A stretch of 36,907 nt of DNA from Roseateles sp. (GCA_016790285.1 JAEUPJ010000042.1:1-36907); one strand, 5' to 3'. Positions 1 to 8,544 are shown, numbered from the stretch's first letter. Notes: a model not told the origin generated them from the letters alone. Numbers and translations are program-made.

Positions 1-1
1 C

Positions 2-334
2 TGGCCGATGATCGAGTGGGTGCTGGACCAGCGCTATCCGCAGCTGCTGCGCCGACGTAGCTGGCGCGAGCACTCCGTGATCGTGCACGGCGCGATGGAG
101 GCAACCCTGACGCCCCTGATGGAGGCGATCGAGGCCGGCCATCCGGGCATCAAGGTGTTCAGCCTGCCCAGCGTGGACCATCCGGTGCACGGGCGCCACA
201 TCGAGCTAGGCGTCAAGGGCACGGACGCGGCCGAGCGGGTGGAGGCGGCCTTCGCGCAGATGCGCCAGGGCCTGGCCGACCTGGGCGTCTCGTTGGGCCC
301 TGAATTGGTGCGAACCGACCAAGACCCAAAATAG
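2..334 (+). CDS. Molybdopterin-binding (CinA/MoaB-like) protein, 3' fragment
   Basis: This is the C-terminal part of a reading frame already open at the window edge; about 110 codons remain and it ends in TAG at 332-334. The residues WPMIEWVLDQRYP, followed by a region with the pattern EATLTPLMEA and later H-ELGVKG, resemble the end of the stand-alone MoCF-biosynthesis/CinA N-terminal domain proteins (often named competence/damage-inducible protein A) found in betaproteobacteria. The catalytic or ligand-binding N-terminal part is outside the window, so function cannot be tested here. Its last codons overlap weak NtrC-like half sites belonging to the glnA control region. The assignment rests on family memory and on the partial sequence only. 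Confidence 0.6.
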   Translation, partial: WPMIEWVLDQRYPQLLRRRSWREHSVIVHGAMEATLTPLMEAIEAGHPGIKVFSLPSVDHPVHGRHIELGVKGTDAAERVEAAFAQMRQGLADLGVSLGPELVRTDQDPK

Positions 335-350
335 TGCGCAACCGATTTAG

Positions 351-365
351 GCACCAAGATGGTGC
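351..365. promoter_or_regulatory. NtrC enhancer site upstream of glnA
   Basis: The dyad GCACCAAGATGGTGC matches the NtrC operator pattern GCAC-N7-GTGC perfectly. Its centre lies about 140 bp upstream of the start predicted from the sigma-54 promoter at 471-487, a normal enhancer distance. Two weaker look-alikes precede it at 323-337 (GACC-N7-GTGC) and 297-311 (GCCC-N7-GTGC), spaced 28 and 26 bp apart, so a three-site array is possible. Confidence 0.8.
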
Positions 366-470
366 ATTTGGTCGTCGTCCACCGGGCTCGGCTGCCGGCA
401 GATCGGATCGAACTGACGACGAATGCAGGCAAAATGCCAGGTTTCGCTGCCGCTTCTCGGGCGTCCGGCG

Positions 471-487
471 CTGGCACAAAAGCTGCG
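471..487 (+). promoter_or_regulatory. Sigma-54 promoter of glnA
   Basis: CTGGCACAAAAGCTGCG fits the -24/-12 consensus YTGGCAC-N5-TTGCW. The GG and GC dinucleotides are correctly spaced, with one mismatch in the TTGC box and a G at the last W position. Transcription would start near 498, leaving a leader of about 37 nt before glnA. The promoter explains nitrogen-responsive expression by the NtrB/NtrC pair encoded downstream. Confidence 0.85.
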
Positions 488-534
488 TTTCCTCCCGGAG
501 CACAACCTCAACAACCGCCCTACAGGAGTAATTG

Positions 535-1950
535 ATGGCAAAGACCGTCGCAGACGTGATGAAGATGGTGAAGGACAGCGAGGTCAAGTTCGTTGACTTC
601 CGTTTCACCGACACCCGTGGCAAGGAGCAGCACGTGACGGTGCCGGTCTCGGCATTCGGCGAGGACAAGTTCAGTGCCGGCCACGCCTTTGACGGTTCGT
701 CGATCGCCGGCTGGAAGGGCATCGAGGCCTCCGACATGCTGCTGATGCCGGACCCGAACACCGCCAACATCGATCCTTTCTACGAAGAGACCACGATGTT
801 CCTGAGCTGCGACGTGGTCGAGCCCAGCGACGGCAAGGCCTACGACCGCGACCCCCGCTCGATCGCCAAGCGCGCCGAGGCCTACCTGAAGGCCTCCGGC
901 ATGGGCGACACCGCCTACTTCGGTCCGGAGCCCGAGTTCTTCATCTTCGACGACGTGCGCTGGGGCGCGGACATGTCCGGCTCCTTCGTCAAGATCGACG
1001 AGTACGAAGCCCCCTGGAACAGCGGCAAGAAGATGGAAGGCGGCAACAAGGGCCATCGCCCGACCGTCAAGGGCGGCTACTTCCCCGTGCCGCCGGTCGA
1101 CAGCACGCAGGACCTGCGGGCCGAGATCTCGCTGGTGCTCGAATCGCTGGGCATCCCGGTCGAGGTGTTCCACCACGAGGTGGCGGGCGCCGGCCAGAAC
1201 GAGATCGGCACCAAGTTCAGCACGCTGGTGCAGCGCGCCGACTGGACGCAGCTGCTGAAGTACGTGGTCTGGAACGTGGCCCACTCCTACGGCAAGACCG
1301 TGACCTTCATGCCCAAGCCCCTGGTGGGCGACAACGGCTCCGGCATGCACGTGCACCAGTCGGTCTGGAAGGACGGCAAGAACCTGTTTGCCGGCGACGG
1401 CTATGCGGGCCTGTCCGACTTCGCGCTGTACTACATCGGCGGCATCATCAAGCACGCACGCGCGCTCAATGCCATCACCAACCCCGGCACCAACAGCTAC
1501 AAGCGCCTGGTGCCCGGCTTCGAAGCCCCGGTGAAGCTGGCCTACTCGGCCAAGAACCGCTCGGCCTCGATCCGCATCCCCTACGTTGCCAACCCGAAAG
1601 GCCGCCGCATCGAAGCGCGCTTCCCGGACCCGTCCGCCAACCCGTACCTGGCCTTCTCGGCCCTGCTGATGGCCGGCCTGGACGGCGTGGAGAACAAGAT
1701 CCACCCGGGCGAAGCCGCCACGAAGGACCTGTACCACCTGCCGCCGGAAGAAGACGCGAAGATCCCGACCGTCTGCCACAGCCTGGACCAGGCGCTGGAC
1801 TACCTGGACAAGGACCGTGCCTTCCTGACCAAGGGTGGCGTGTTCACGGACAGCTACATCGACGCCTACATCGACCTGAAGATGCAGGAAGTGACGCGCT
1901 TCCGCATGGCCACGCACCCGGTCGAGTTCGACATGTACTACGCGCTGTGA
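535..1950 (+). CDS. glnA: Glutamine synthetase type I
   Basis: GlnA makes glutamine from glutamate, ammonia and ATP as a cytosolic dodecamer, the entry point of ammonium assimilation. The 471-residue product has the usual type I length. Visible motifs are the beta-grasp start ([16 protein letters not shown]), the FDGSSIAGW loop, the catalytic FGPEPEFF segment, [21 protein letters not shown] and IRIPYV. Tyr400 in DLYHLPPEE is the expected adenylylation site, so GlnE control is likely. The ATG at 535 is chosen over the TTG just before it because AGGAG at 524-528 lies 6 nt upstream. A sigma-54 promoter and an NtrC site precede it, and an intrinsic terminator follows at 1994-2021. Confidence 0.98.
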   Translation: MAKTVADVMKMVKDSEVKFVDFRFTDTRGKEQHVTVPVSAFGEDKFSAGHAFDGSSIAGWKGIEASDMLLMPDPNTANIDPFYEETTMFLSCDVVEPSDGKAYDRDPRSIAKRAEAYLKASGMGDTAYFGPEPEFFIFDDVRWGADMSGSFVKIDEYEAPWNSGKKMEGGNKGHRPTVKGGYFPVPPVDSTQDLRAEISLVLESLGIPVEVFHHEVAGAGQNEIGTKFSTLVQRADWTQLLKYVVWNVAHSYGKTVTFMPKPLVGDNGSGMHVHQSVWKDGKNLFAGDGYAGLSDFALYYIGGIIKHARALNAITNPGTNSYKRLVPGFEAPVKLAYSAKNRSASIRIPYVANPKGRRIEARFPDPSANPYLAFSALLMAGLDGVENKIHPGEAATKDLYHLPPEEDAKIPTVCHSLDQALDYLDKDRAFLTKGGVFTDSYIDAYIDLKMQEVTRFRMATHPVEFDMYYAL

Positions 1951-1993
1951 TGACCATGGGCAGCAAGCACGCTGCCTGTGACATCCCCACACA

Positions 1994-2021
1994 AGGGGGC
2001 CGCTGGCGCGGCCCCTTTTTT
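1994..2021 (+). terminator. Intrinsic terminator after glnA
   Basis: GGGGCCGC (1996-2003) pairs with GCGGCCCC (2008-2015) across a four-base loop and is followed by six T residues. This is a classical Rho-independent terminator, and it separates glnA from the downstream secreted-protein and ntrBC genes. Confidence 0.93.
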
Positions 2022-2049
2022 GTTGCGCCATCTGGTCCACAATTCCGGC

Positions 2050-2547
2050 ATGCTGAATCGACTGCTGGCACCGTTGCTTGTCCTGGCCAGCCTGGGCGCG
2101 CAAGCCCAGGGCACCGTCTACCGCTGCCCGGGGCCGCCGGTGCTCTACACCGATGCGCTGTCCGCCAAGGAGGCCGCCGAGAAGGGCTGCCGCACCATCG
2201 AGGGCACGCCCATCACCGTGCTGCAGGGCGCCAAGCCGCGAGCCGGGGCGCCTGCCGCGCCGGCCGTGGAGAACGGGGTGCGCAGTGGTGACAACCGTGT
2301 GGACGCCGGCCAGCAGCGCGTGCGCGACGACGAGCGCCGCCGCGTGCTGCAGACCGAGCTGCGCCAGGCCGAGGAGCGCCTGGCCAACGCGCAGAAGGAA
2401 TTCAACAACGGCCAGGGCGAGCGCCGCGGCGACGAGCGCAACTACCAGAAGTACCTGGACCGCATGGCCGAGCTCAAGGACAACATCGCCCGCTACGAGG
2501 CCGATGTGCAAGCGCTCAAGCGCGAGATCGCCAAACTTCCCTCCTGA
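2050..2547 (+). CDS. Small secreted DUF4124-like protein with coiled-coil tail
   Basis: The 165-residue product begins with a signal peptide (MLNRLLAPLLVLASLGAQAQ, likely cut after AQA). A short domain with VYRCPGPPVLYTD and one further Cys (GCRTIEG) resembles DUF4124-type periplasmic domains. From about residue 90 to the end the chain is charged and heptad-like (many E, R, Q, A, L), predicting a coiled coil. The ATG at 2050 is preferred over an upstream in-frame extension because only this start gives a clean signal peptide and lies after the glnA terminator. It sits between glnA and ntrB, a position where such a gene often occurs in Burkholderiales as far as I recall. Its function is unknown. 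Confidence 0.82.
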   Translation: MLNRLLAPLLVLASLGAQAQGTVYRCPGPPVLYTDALSAKEAAEKGCRTIEGTPITVLQGAKPRAGAPAAPAVENGVRSGDNRVDAGQQRVRDDERRRVLQTELRQAEERLANAQKEFNNGQGERRGDERNYQKYLDRMAELKDNIARYEADVQALKREIAKLPS

Positions 2548-2613
2548 AGTAACAGCCCACCTCCTGCCGGCTGCGCCGTGCCAAGGCCAGTGGGCTTGGC
2601 GTTCGGCAGGCAT

Positions 2614-2634
2614 GAAGAGTCCACAGGACTCTTC
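2614..2634. repeat. Perfect 9-bp inverted repeat (hairpin) upstream of ntrB
   Basis: GAAGAGTCC (2614-2622) and GGACTCTTC (2626-2634) are perfect inverted copies around ACA. No T tract follows, so it is not a convincing intrinsic terminator; it could be an mRNA processing or stability hairpin. It lies in the 188-nt gap between the small secreted-protein gene and ntrB. Confidence 0.7.
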
Positions 2635-2638
2635 AAGT

Positions 2639-2688
2639 CCGGCCTCACCCCCCTCCAGGGGGCGCCAGCGTCAGCCCGGCAGAGCCGG
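2639..2688 (+). repeat. Dispersed GC-rich palindromic repeat, copy 1
   Basis: A block that begins CCGGC, carries CCCCTC-AGGGGGCGCC in its middle and ends CCCGGCA-AGCCGG. A second copy lies in opposite orientation at 13688-13740 with the same order of blocks and similar length. Both copies are intergenic and self-complementary, as expected of a REP-like chromosomal element. Confidence 0.65.
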
Positions 2689-2735
2689 ACCTGCGCTGGC
2701 CGCTCGGCGTGACTTCATCGATACCGAGCTTCCAA

Positions 2736-3833
2736 ATGTCTGATTCGTTCCTCTTGCCGGCCGAGTTCGCCGGCCTGGACCTGCTGGCGACGATGGTCGT
2801 GGTCGCCAATGCCGACGGCGAATGCCTGTTCGCCAATGCAGCCTTCGAGAACATCATGCGGCTGTCGCGCCGCGCGGTGCAGAAGGCCCAACTCCCCGAT
2901 TGGTTCGATGACGCCCAGCGCCTGACCGAGACCCTCTCGGGCGTGGCGGCCAACCACTACTCCAGCAGCCGCTTCGACGCCCTGCTGCGCCGCGGCGCGT
3001 GGGCGCCGGAGGACGGCCTGCCCGTGCACGTCATCGTCTCGCAGATGGACGCCAGCCCCGAGGGCACGCCCCGCGTGCTGGTGGAGCTGATCGAGATCGC
3101 CCAGCAGGCCCGCCAGGACCGCGACGAGCGCAGCCTCGACCAGGTCCAGGCGACCAAGGAGCTCACCCGCAACCTCGCCCACGAGATCAAGAACCCGCTG
3201 GGCGGCATCCGGGGGGCGGCCCAGCTGCTGGCGCTGGAGCTGCAGGACGGCAACCCCGAGCTGACCGAGTACACCCAGGTCATCGTGCACGAGGTCGACC
3301 GGCTGCAAAGCCTCGTGGACCGGTTGCTGGCCCCGCACCGCAAGGCGCAGGTGGTGGGCGACGTCAACATCCACGAGATCTGCGAGCGCGTGCGCGCCCT
3401 GGTGCTGATCGAGCATCCCAAGGGCCTGACCATCACGCGCGACTACGACACCTCGCTGCCCGACTTCCGCGGTGACCGCGAGCAGCTCATCCAGATGGTG
3501 CTCAACATCGTGCAGAACGCTGCGCAGGTGCTGGGCTCGCGCATTGCGGCCGGCGATGCGCTGATCGTGCTGCGCACGCGCGTGGCCCGCCAAGTCACGA
3601 TCGGCAAGCAGCGCTGGCGCTTGGCACTGGAATTGCATATCGAGGACAACGGTCCCGGCGTTCCCGCCGAGATCCGGGATCGCATCTTCTTCCCCCTGGT
3701 CTCAGGGCGAGAGGGCGGCTCGGGACTCGGCCTCACGCTCGCGCAGACGATCGCCCAGCAACACCAGGGCATGATCGATTGCGAGAGCGAGCCGGGCCTG
3801 ACGAACTTCCGAATCACGCTTCCGTTGCCCTGA
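2736..3833 (+). CDS. ntrB: Nitrogen-sensing histidine kinase NtrB (GlnL)
   Basis: NtrB phosphorylates or dephosphorylates NtrC according to PII and nitrogen status; it is cytosolic. An N-terminal PAS-like domain (LDLLATMVVVANADGECLFAN) is followed by the dimerisation H-box NLAHEIKNPLGGIRGA with the phosphorylated His, then the N-box (QMVLNIVQNAAQ), the G1 box (IEDNGPGVP) and the G2 box (GGSGLGLTLAQ). No transmembrane segment is seen. I chose the ATG at 2736 (365 residues, MSDSFLLP); a GTG at 2709 in the same frame would add nine residues but has no better ribosome binding site. ntrC follows 34 nt downstream, giving the usual ntrBC pair. Confidence 0.95.
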   Translation: MSDSFLLPAEFAGLDLLATMVVVANADGECLFANAAFENIMRLSRRAVQKAQLPDWFDDAQRLTETLSGVAANHYSSSRFDALLRRGAWAPEDGLPVHVIVSQMDASPEGTPRVLVELIEIAQQARQDRDERSLDQVQATKELTRNLAHEIKNPLGGIRGAAQLLALELQDGNPELTEYTQVIVHEVDRLQSLVDRLLAPHRKAQVVGDVNIHEICERVRALVLIEHPKGLTITRDYDTSLPDFRGDREQLIQMVLNIVQNAAQVLGSRIAAGDALIVLRTRVARQVTIGKQRWRLALELHIEDNGPGVPAEIRDRIFFPLVSGREGGSGLGLTLAQTIAQQHQGMIDCESEPGLTNFRITLPLP

Positions 3834-3867
3834 GGTCACGAGCCCGCCGGCACCGCCGAGGAACCGA

Positions 3868-5340
3868 ATGAAATCCATCTGGGTTGTAGACGACGACCAC
3901 TCGATCCGCTTCGTGCTCGAGAAGGCCCTGGCCCGCGAGGGGCTGCCGGTGCGCAGCTTCTCCAATGCGCGCGACATGCTCTCCGCGCTCGATGACGACA
4001 CGCCGCAGGTGCTCGTCTCCGACATCCGCATGCCGGGGGGCTCCGGCCTGGAGCTGCTGGCCAAGGTCAAGGCGCGCCTGCCGGCCCTGCCCGTCATCAT
4101 CATGACGGCCTACTCCGACCTCGACAGCGCCGTCTCGGCCTTCCAGGGCGGCGCCTTCGAGTACCTGCCCAAGCCCTTCGACCTGCCGCGCGCCGTGGAG
4201 CTCATCCGCCGCGCGCAGGAAGAGAGCCAGCGCGAGGCCGGCGAGCAGGAAGCCGCCGCCCAGGTGCCCGAGATGCTCGGCCAGGCGCCGGCCATGCAGG
4301 ACGTCTTCCGCGCCATCGGCCGGCTCTCGCAGAGCAACGTCACGGTCATGATCACGGGCGAGAGCGGCTCGGGCAAGGAGCTCGTCGCCCGCGCGCTGCA
4401 CAAGCACAGCCCGCGCGGCGAAGGGCCGTTCGTGGCCATCAACACCGCGGCCATCCCGAAAGACCTGCTCGAGAGCGAACTCTTCGGCCACGAGCGCGGT
4501 GCCTTCACCGGCGCGCAGGCCTCGCGGCGCGGCCGCTTCGAGCAGGCCGACGGCGGCACGCTCTTCCTCGACGAAATCGGCGACATGCCCTTCGAGCTGC
4601 AGACGCGCCTCTTGCGCGTGCTGTCCGACGGCCAGTTCTACCGCGTCGGCGGCCACAGCCCGCTGCGCAGCAATGTGCGCGTCATTGCGGCCACCCACCA
4701 GAACCTCGAAGAGCGCGTGCGCCAGGGCGTGTTCCGCGAAGACCTGTTCCACCGCCTGAACGTCATCCGCCTGCGCCTGCCGCCGCTGCGCGAGCGCAAG
4801 GAAGACGTGCCGGCCCTCGCGCGGCACTTCCTGCAGCGCAGCGCGACCGAACTGGGCGTGGAGCCCAAGCGCCTGTCCGACGCGGCGCTGGCCGTGCTCA
4901 CGAACTTCGAGTTCCCGGGCAACGTGCGCCAGCTGGAGAACATCTGCCACTGGCTCAGCGTCATGGCGCCGAGCCAGGTCGTCGAGCCCAAGGACCTGCC
5001 GGACGAGCTGCAGCCCGGCTATGTGCCGGCACCCACCACCACGCCGATGACGAGCCCCGTGCAGGTGGCCGCGGGGGCCGCGGTGCCCGTGCCCGCGCCG
5101 GCGCCTGCCAACACCAGCAGCGGCGAGGGCTGGCTGGCCGACATGGCCGCCGACGCCCGCGCACGCCTGGCAGCCGGCGAGACGGACGTCTGGGATGCGC
5201 TGACCAAGCGCTTCGAGGCCCAGCTCATCCTGACGGCGCTGGACATCACCCGCGGCCGGCGCATCGAGGCCGCGCAGAAGCTCGGCATCGGGCGCAACAC
5301 CATCACACGCAAGATCCAGGAACTCGGCCTGGACGTCTGA
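3868..5340 (+). CDS. ntrC: Nitrogen response regulator NtrC (GlnG), sigma-54 activator
   Basis: The 490-residue protein has three domains. The receiver domain (residues 1-120) has acidic residues DDD near residue 8 and the phosphoacceptor Asp52 in SDIRMPG. The AAA+ domain (about 140-380) has Walker A GESGSGKE, the sigma-54 contacting GAFTGA loop, and Walker B GGTLFLDEIGDM. A Pro/Ala-rich linker (AGAAVPVPAPAPANT) leads to a C-terminal Fis-type helix-turn-helix (AAQKLGIGRNTITRKIQELGL). A GAGGA ribosome site precedes the ATG at 3868. Probable local targets are the sigma-54 promoters of glnA, nirB and urtA in this same window. Confidence 0.97.
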   Translation: MKSIWVVDDDHSIRFVLEKALAREGLPVRSFSNARDMLSALDDDTPQVLVSDIRMPGGSGLELLAKVKARLPALPVIIMTAYSDLDSAVSAFQGGAFEYLPKPFDLPRAVELIRRAQEESQREAGEQEAAAQVPEMLGQAPAMQDVFRAIGRLSQSNVTVMITGESGSGKELVARALHKHSPRGEGPFVAINTAAIPKDLLESELFGHERGAFTGAQASRRGRFEQADGGTLFLDEIGDMPFELQTRLLRVLSDGQFYRVGGHSPLRSNVRVIAATHQNLEERVRQGVFREDLFHRLNVIRLRLPPLRERKEDVPALARHFLQRSATELGVEPKRLSDAALAVLTNFEFPGNVRQLENICHWLSVMAPSQVVEPKDLPDELQPGYVPAPTTTPMTSPVQVAAGAAVPVPAPAPANTSSGEGWLADMAADARARLAAGETDVWDALTKRFEAQLILTALDITRGRRIEAAQKLGIGRNTITRKIQELGLDV

Positions 5341-5367
5341 CGGCCAGGCCGCCCGCGCGGTGCTCAA

Positions 5368-5389
5368 GGGCGGGTCATCCGACCCGCCC
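5368..5389. terminator. Hairpin between convergent ntrC and nirD
   Basis: GGGCGGGTC (5368-5376) pairs perfectly with GACCCGCCC (5381-5389) around ATCC in the 57-nt convergent gap. There is no clear T tract on either side, so intrinsic termination may be weak, but position and symmetry suggest a shared bidirectional end. Confidence 0.55.
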
Positions 5390-5397
5390 GCGCCGCT

Positions 5398-5727
5398 TCA
5401 GCCGCCCGCGAGCGCCACCAGCACCCGCCCGTCCTGCACGCGCACCGCATGCGCGCGCACCGACTGCTCGGGCGCCTCCAGGCACTCGCCGGTCGTGAGG
5501 TCGAAGTGGTTCTTGTACAGCGGCGACGCCACCACCACGCGCTCGCCCAGGTTGCCCACGAGCCCGCGAGAGAGCACGCTCGCGCCGGAGCGCGGGTCGA
5601 CGTTGTCGATGGCGTGGAAGCGCTCGTGCCCGATGCGGAACACGGCAATGTGGTGCTCGCCCACGCGGGCGGCCACGCCGGTGTCGGGCAGGATGTCGTC
5701 GACGCTGCAGATCGGGGTGTAGGTCAT
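5398..5727 (-). CDS. nirD: Assimilatory nitrite reductase (NADH), small subunit
   Basis: The 109-residue product is a Rieske-like fold protein of the NirD family, the small partner of NirB in the cytosolic NADH-dependent reduction of nitrite to ammonium. It contains VGEHHIAVFRIGHERFHAIDNVDPRSGASVLSRG and PLYKNHFDLTTGECLE. The positions where Rieske proteins carry Cys/His cluster ligands are not conserved, as is normal for NirD. It starts 17 nt after the nirB stop codon and is clearly co-transcribed with it. It converges with ntrC. Confidence 0.95.
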   Translation of the reverse strand: MTYTPICSVDDILPDTGVAARVGEHHIAVFRIGHERFHAIDNVDPRSGASVLSRGLVGNLGERVVVASPLYKNHFDLTTGECLEAPEQSVRAHAVRVQDGRVLVALAGG

Positions 5728-5744
5728 GGCGGTCTCTGGCAGGG

Positions 5745-8297
5745 TCACACGGTGGCTTCGTCGTGGGCGGCCGCGGTGGCGGTGGGCGCGGGCGTGCGCT
5801 CCTCGGCGCGGGCCGGGCGGATCTGGCCGCGCTCCTGCACGAACACGATGTGCTCGTCGGGCTGGTCGCTGTTGACGAAGGAGCGGAAGCGCTGGCGCAC
5901 GGCCGGGGTCGTGACGGCGGTCTTCCATTCGCACTGGTAGCTGTCGACCACGGCCTGCATCTGTGACTGCAGCTCCGCGGCGAGGCCGAGGCTGTCGTTC
6001 ACGAGCACGTCCTTGAGGTAATCCAGGCCGCCTTCGAGGTTGTCGCGCCAGGTGCTGGTGCGCTGCAGCCGGTCGGCCGTGCGCACGTAGAACATCAGGA
6101 AGCGGTCGATGAGCGCCATGAGCTGCTCCCGGCTCAGGTCGCTGGCGAGCAACTCCGCGTGGCGCGGCTTCATGCCGCCGTTGCCGCAGACGTAGAGGTT
6201 CCAGCCCTTGTCGGTGGCGATGACGCCGACGTCCTTGCCCTGCGCCTCCGCGCATTCGCGCGTGCAGCCCGAGACGCCGAACTTGATCTTGTGCGGCGCG
6301 CGCAGGCCCTTGTAGCGGTTCTCCAGCGCCACGGCGAGGCCGACCGAATCGTCCACGCCATAACGGCACCATGTGCTGCCCACGCAGCTCTTCACGGTGC
6401 GCAGCGACTTGCCGTAGGCATGCCCGCTCTCGAAGCCCGCGGCGATCAGTTCTTCCCAGATCAGCGGCAGCTGCTCCACGCGCGCACCGAACATGTCCAC
6501 GCGGGCGCCGCCGGTGATCTTGGTGTAGAGGCCGTACTTCTTGGCGATCTGCCCGACGGCGATCAGACCGTCGGGCGTCACCTCGCCGCCGGGCATGCGC
6601 GGCACGACCGAGTAGCTGCCGTCCTTCTGGATGTTGCCCAGGAAATAGTCGTTGCTGTCCTGCAGCGCGGCGAGCTCAGGCTGCAGCACGAAGTCGTTCC
6701 AGCACGACGCGAAGATGCTCGCCGCCGCCGGCTTGCAGATGTCGCAGCCCAGGCCGGTGCCATGTCGGGCCAGCAGCTCGCTGAAGGTCTTGATGCCGCC
6801 CACGCGCACGAGGTGGTACAGCGCCTGGCGGGAATGCGGGAAGTGCTCGCAGAGGTGGTTGTTCACCGCCATGCCGCGCTTGCTCATCTCGAGCTTCATG
6901 ACCTGCGTGACCAGCGGCACGCAGCCGCCGCAGGTGGCGCCGGCCTTGGTGCAGGCCTTGATCTCGCCGATGGTCGTGCAGCCCTCGCCCACGGCGGCGC
7001 AGATCTGGCCCTTGGTGACGTTGTTGCAGGAGCAGAGCTGGGCGCTGTCGGGCAGGGCGTCGGGGCCGAAGGCCGCGCCCGCCTGGCCGTCGCCGCGGGG
7101 CAGGATGAGGAACTCGGGCTCGGCCGGCAGCGCGATGCCGTTGAGGGCGAACTGCAGCAGCGTGCCGTACTCCGCGGCGTCGCCCACGAGCACCGCGCCG
7201 AGCAGGCGCTGGCCGTCCTCGCTCACCACGATCTTCTTGTAGACCTGCTTGCGCTCGTCCACGTACTGGTAGCTGCGGCAGTGCGGGGTCTTGCCGTGGG
7301 CGTCGCCGATGCTGGCCACGTCCACGCCCATGAGCTTGAGCTTGGTGCTGAGGTCGGCGCCGGGGAAGGCGGCGGCGGCGTCACCCGCGATGTGGCGTGC
7401 GGCCACGCGGGCCATCTCGTAGCCGGGGGCGACCAGCCCGTAGGTCTGCTCGTTCCAGGCCGCCACCTCGCCGATGGCGTACACGTGGCGGTCGCTCGTG
7501 CGGCAATGGTCGTCGATGACCGCGCCGCCGCGCGGGCCGATGGCCAGCACGCACTGGCGGGCGAGCTCATCCCGCGGGCGGATGCCGGCGGAGAACACCA
7601 GCATGTCGGTCTCCAGCCAGCTGCCGTCGTTGAACACCAGGCGGTGGCGTGCGGCCGCGCCGTCGGTGATCTCCACGGTGTTGCGGCTGGTGTGCACCGT
7701 CACGCCGAGCGCCTCGATCTTCTCGCGCAGCACGCGCCCGCCGGTCTCGTCGACCTGCACCGCCATCAGCCGCGGGGCGAACTCGACGACGTGCGTCTGC
7801 AGCCCCATGTCGCGCAGCGCCTTGGCGCACTCCAGCCCCAGCAGGCCGCCGCCGATGACGACGCCGCTGCTGGACACCCGGCCGCTGGCCTGCATGGCCT
7901 GTAGGTCCTCGATGGTGCGGTACACGTGGCAGTGGGGCCGCTCGCGCCCGGGCACGGCGGGCACGAAAGGGTAGGAGCCCGTGGCCAGCACGAGGCGGTC
8001 GTAGGCGATGACCTCGCCGTCGGCGGTCGTCACGGTCTGGTCGCGCCGCTCGATGGCGATGGCCCGCGCAGCCAGGCGCAGCTGGAAGCCGGTCTTCTCG
8101 AAGAAGCCCGGGGGCACCAGCGACAGGTCCTCGGCGCTCTTGCCCGAGAAGAACTCCGACAGGTGCACGCGGTCATAGGCGGGGCGCGGCTCCTCGCACA
8201 GGACGGTCACGCGCAGCTCGGCCACGGCCGGGCCGTCGGCGAGGCTTTCGAGGAACTTATGGCCGACCATTCCGTGGCCGATGAGGACGATGTGCAT
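5745..8297 (-). CDS. nirB: Assimilatory nitrite reductase (NADH), large subunit
   Basis: NirB (850 residues) reduces nitrite to ammonium with NADH, using FAD, iron-sulfur clusters and siroheme. The N-terminus MHIVLIGHGMVGHKF starts the FAD/NADH oxidoreductase domain. A BFD-type [2Fe-2S] region follows near residues 417-470 (LCSCNNVTKGQI and CGGCVPLVTQ). The C-terminal siroheme/[4Fe-4S] domain shows CVGSTWC near 636 and CTREC near 676, the expected C-X5-C and C-X3-C ligands. The ATG at 8297 is chosen because the family begins here; an upstream open extension runs through the regulatory hairpins. Expression appears to be sigma-54 dependent and subject to leader antitermination (8359-8493). No nitrate reductase or transporter gene lies in the window. 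Confidence 0.96.
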   Translation of the reverse strand: MHIVLIGHGMVGHKFLESLADGPAVAELRVTVLCEEPRPAYDRVHLSEFFSGKSAEDLSLVPPGFFEKTGFQLRLAARAIAIERRDQTVTTADGEVIAYDRLVLATGSYPFVPAVPGRERPHCHVYRTIEDLQAMQASGRVSSSGVVIGGGLLGLECAKALRDMGLQTHVVEFAPRLMAVQVDETGGRVLREKIEALGVTVHTSRNTVEITDGAAARHRLVFNDGSWLETDMLVFSAGIRPRDELARQCVLAIGPRGGAVIDDHCRTSDRHVYAIGEVAAWNEQTYGLVAPGYEMARVAARHIAGDAAAAFPGADLSTKLKLMGVDVASIGDAHGKTPHCRSYQYVDERKQVYKKIVVSEDGQRLLGAVLVGDAAEYGTLLQFALNGIALPAEPEFLILPRGDGQAGAAFGPDALPDSAQLCSCNNVTKGQICAAVGEGCTTIGEIKACTKAGATCGGCVPLVTQVMKLEMSKRGMAVNNHLCEHFPHSRQALYHLVRVGGIKTFSELLARHGTGLGCDICKPAAASIFASCWNDFVLQPELAALQDSNDYFLGNIQKDGSYSVVPRMPGGEVTPDGLIAVGQIAKKYGLYTKITGGARVDMFGARVEQLPLIWEELIAAGFESGHAYGKSLRTVKSCVGSTWCRYGVDDSVGLAVALENRYKGLRAPHKIKFGVSGCTRECAEAQGKDVGVIATDKGWNLYVCGNGGMKPRHAELLASDLSREQLMALIDRFLMFYVRTADRLQRTSTWRDNLEGGLDYLKDVLVNDSLGLAAELQSQMQAVVDSYQCEWKTAVTTPAVRQRFRSFVNSDQPDEHIVFVQERGQIRPARAEERTPAPTATAAAHDEATV

Positions 8298-8358
8298 GGT
8301 GTGCTCGGGCAAGGCGGGCAGCGGCGGCCGGCTGTACCCAGGCCCGGTCGGCGCCACC

Positions 8359-8400
8359 AATAAGAAGGCCCCGAGAGCAGCGGTCTGCTCGGTCGGGGCC
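8359..8400 (-). terminator. Intrinsic terminator in the nirB leader
   Basis: Read on the minus strand, GGCCCCGA and GAGCAG pair with CTGCTC and TCGGGGCC around a short loop, with a two-base bulge, and are followed by TTCTTATT (8366 to 8359). It lies after the leader hairpins and about 60 nt before the nirB start, where an attenuator is expected. Confidence 0.8.
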
Positions 8401-8411
8401 TGCGATGAGGT

Positions 8412-8460
8412 TCGCCTTCGTTGGCGATGCTGGTTCAGCAAAGGGCCGCTGCGGCGCGGC
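8412..8460 (-). promoter_or_regulatory. Putative ANTAR (NasT/NasR-type) antitermination RNA element
   Basis: On the minus strand the predicted transcript first forms GCCGC-GCCGCA-GCGGC (8460 to 8445) and then TCGCC-AACGAA-GGCGA (8427 to 8412). Both have five-bp stems and six-base loops. The second loop AACGAA has the A at position 1 and G at position 4 that ANTAR proteins recognise; the first has G at position 4 but G instead of A at position 1. Between them is a small TGCTG-AAC-CAGCA hairpin. The element sits directly before the terminator at 8359-8400. Established knowledge: NasR/NasT-type proteins bind paired hexaloop hairpins to allow read-through in nitrate assimilation operons. Their presence elsewhere in this genome is inferred. 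Confidence 0.7.
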
Positions 8461-8476
8461 GCCTCAACAGAAGCGA

Positions 8477-8493
8477 CGCAAGAGCTGTGCCCG
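8477..8493 (-). promoter_or_regulatory. Sigma-54 promoter of nirBD
   Basis: Minus-strand CGGGCACAGCTCTTGCG matches YTGGCAC-N5-TTGCW, with G for T at the second position and a final G. The predicted start at about 8466 lies immediately before the first leader hairpin, giving a leader of roughly 170 nt. Confidence 0.78.
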
Positions 8494-8544
8494 CACGAGC
8501 GCCGCGCCCGGCCGAGGGGCGCCGGCGGCCGCGTTCGCGCGGGG

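Noticed and set aside
520-2613. Long open frame on the minus strand opposite glnA and the small secreted-protein gene
   Set aside because: It has the low-complexity His/Arg/Gly/Val/Ala composition typical of antisense frames in GC-rich DNA, no domain, and lies over well-identified genes.
3814-5367. Long minus-strand open frame opposite ntrC
   Set aside because: Same antisense composition bias; ntrC on the plus strand carries every expected motif.
6159-7904. Long plus-strand open frame opposite nirB
   Set aside because: Shadow of nirB with biased composition and no recognisable family.
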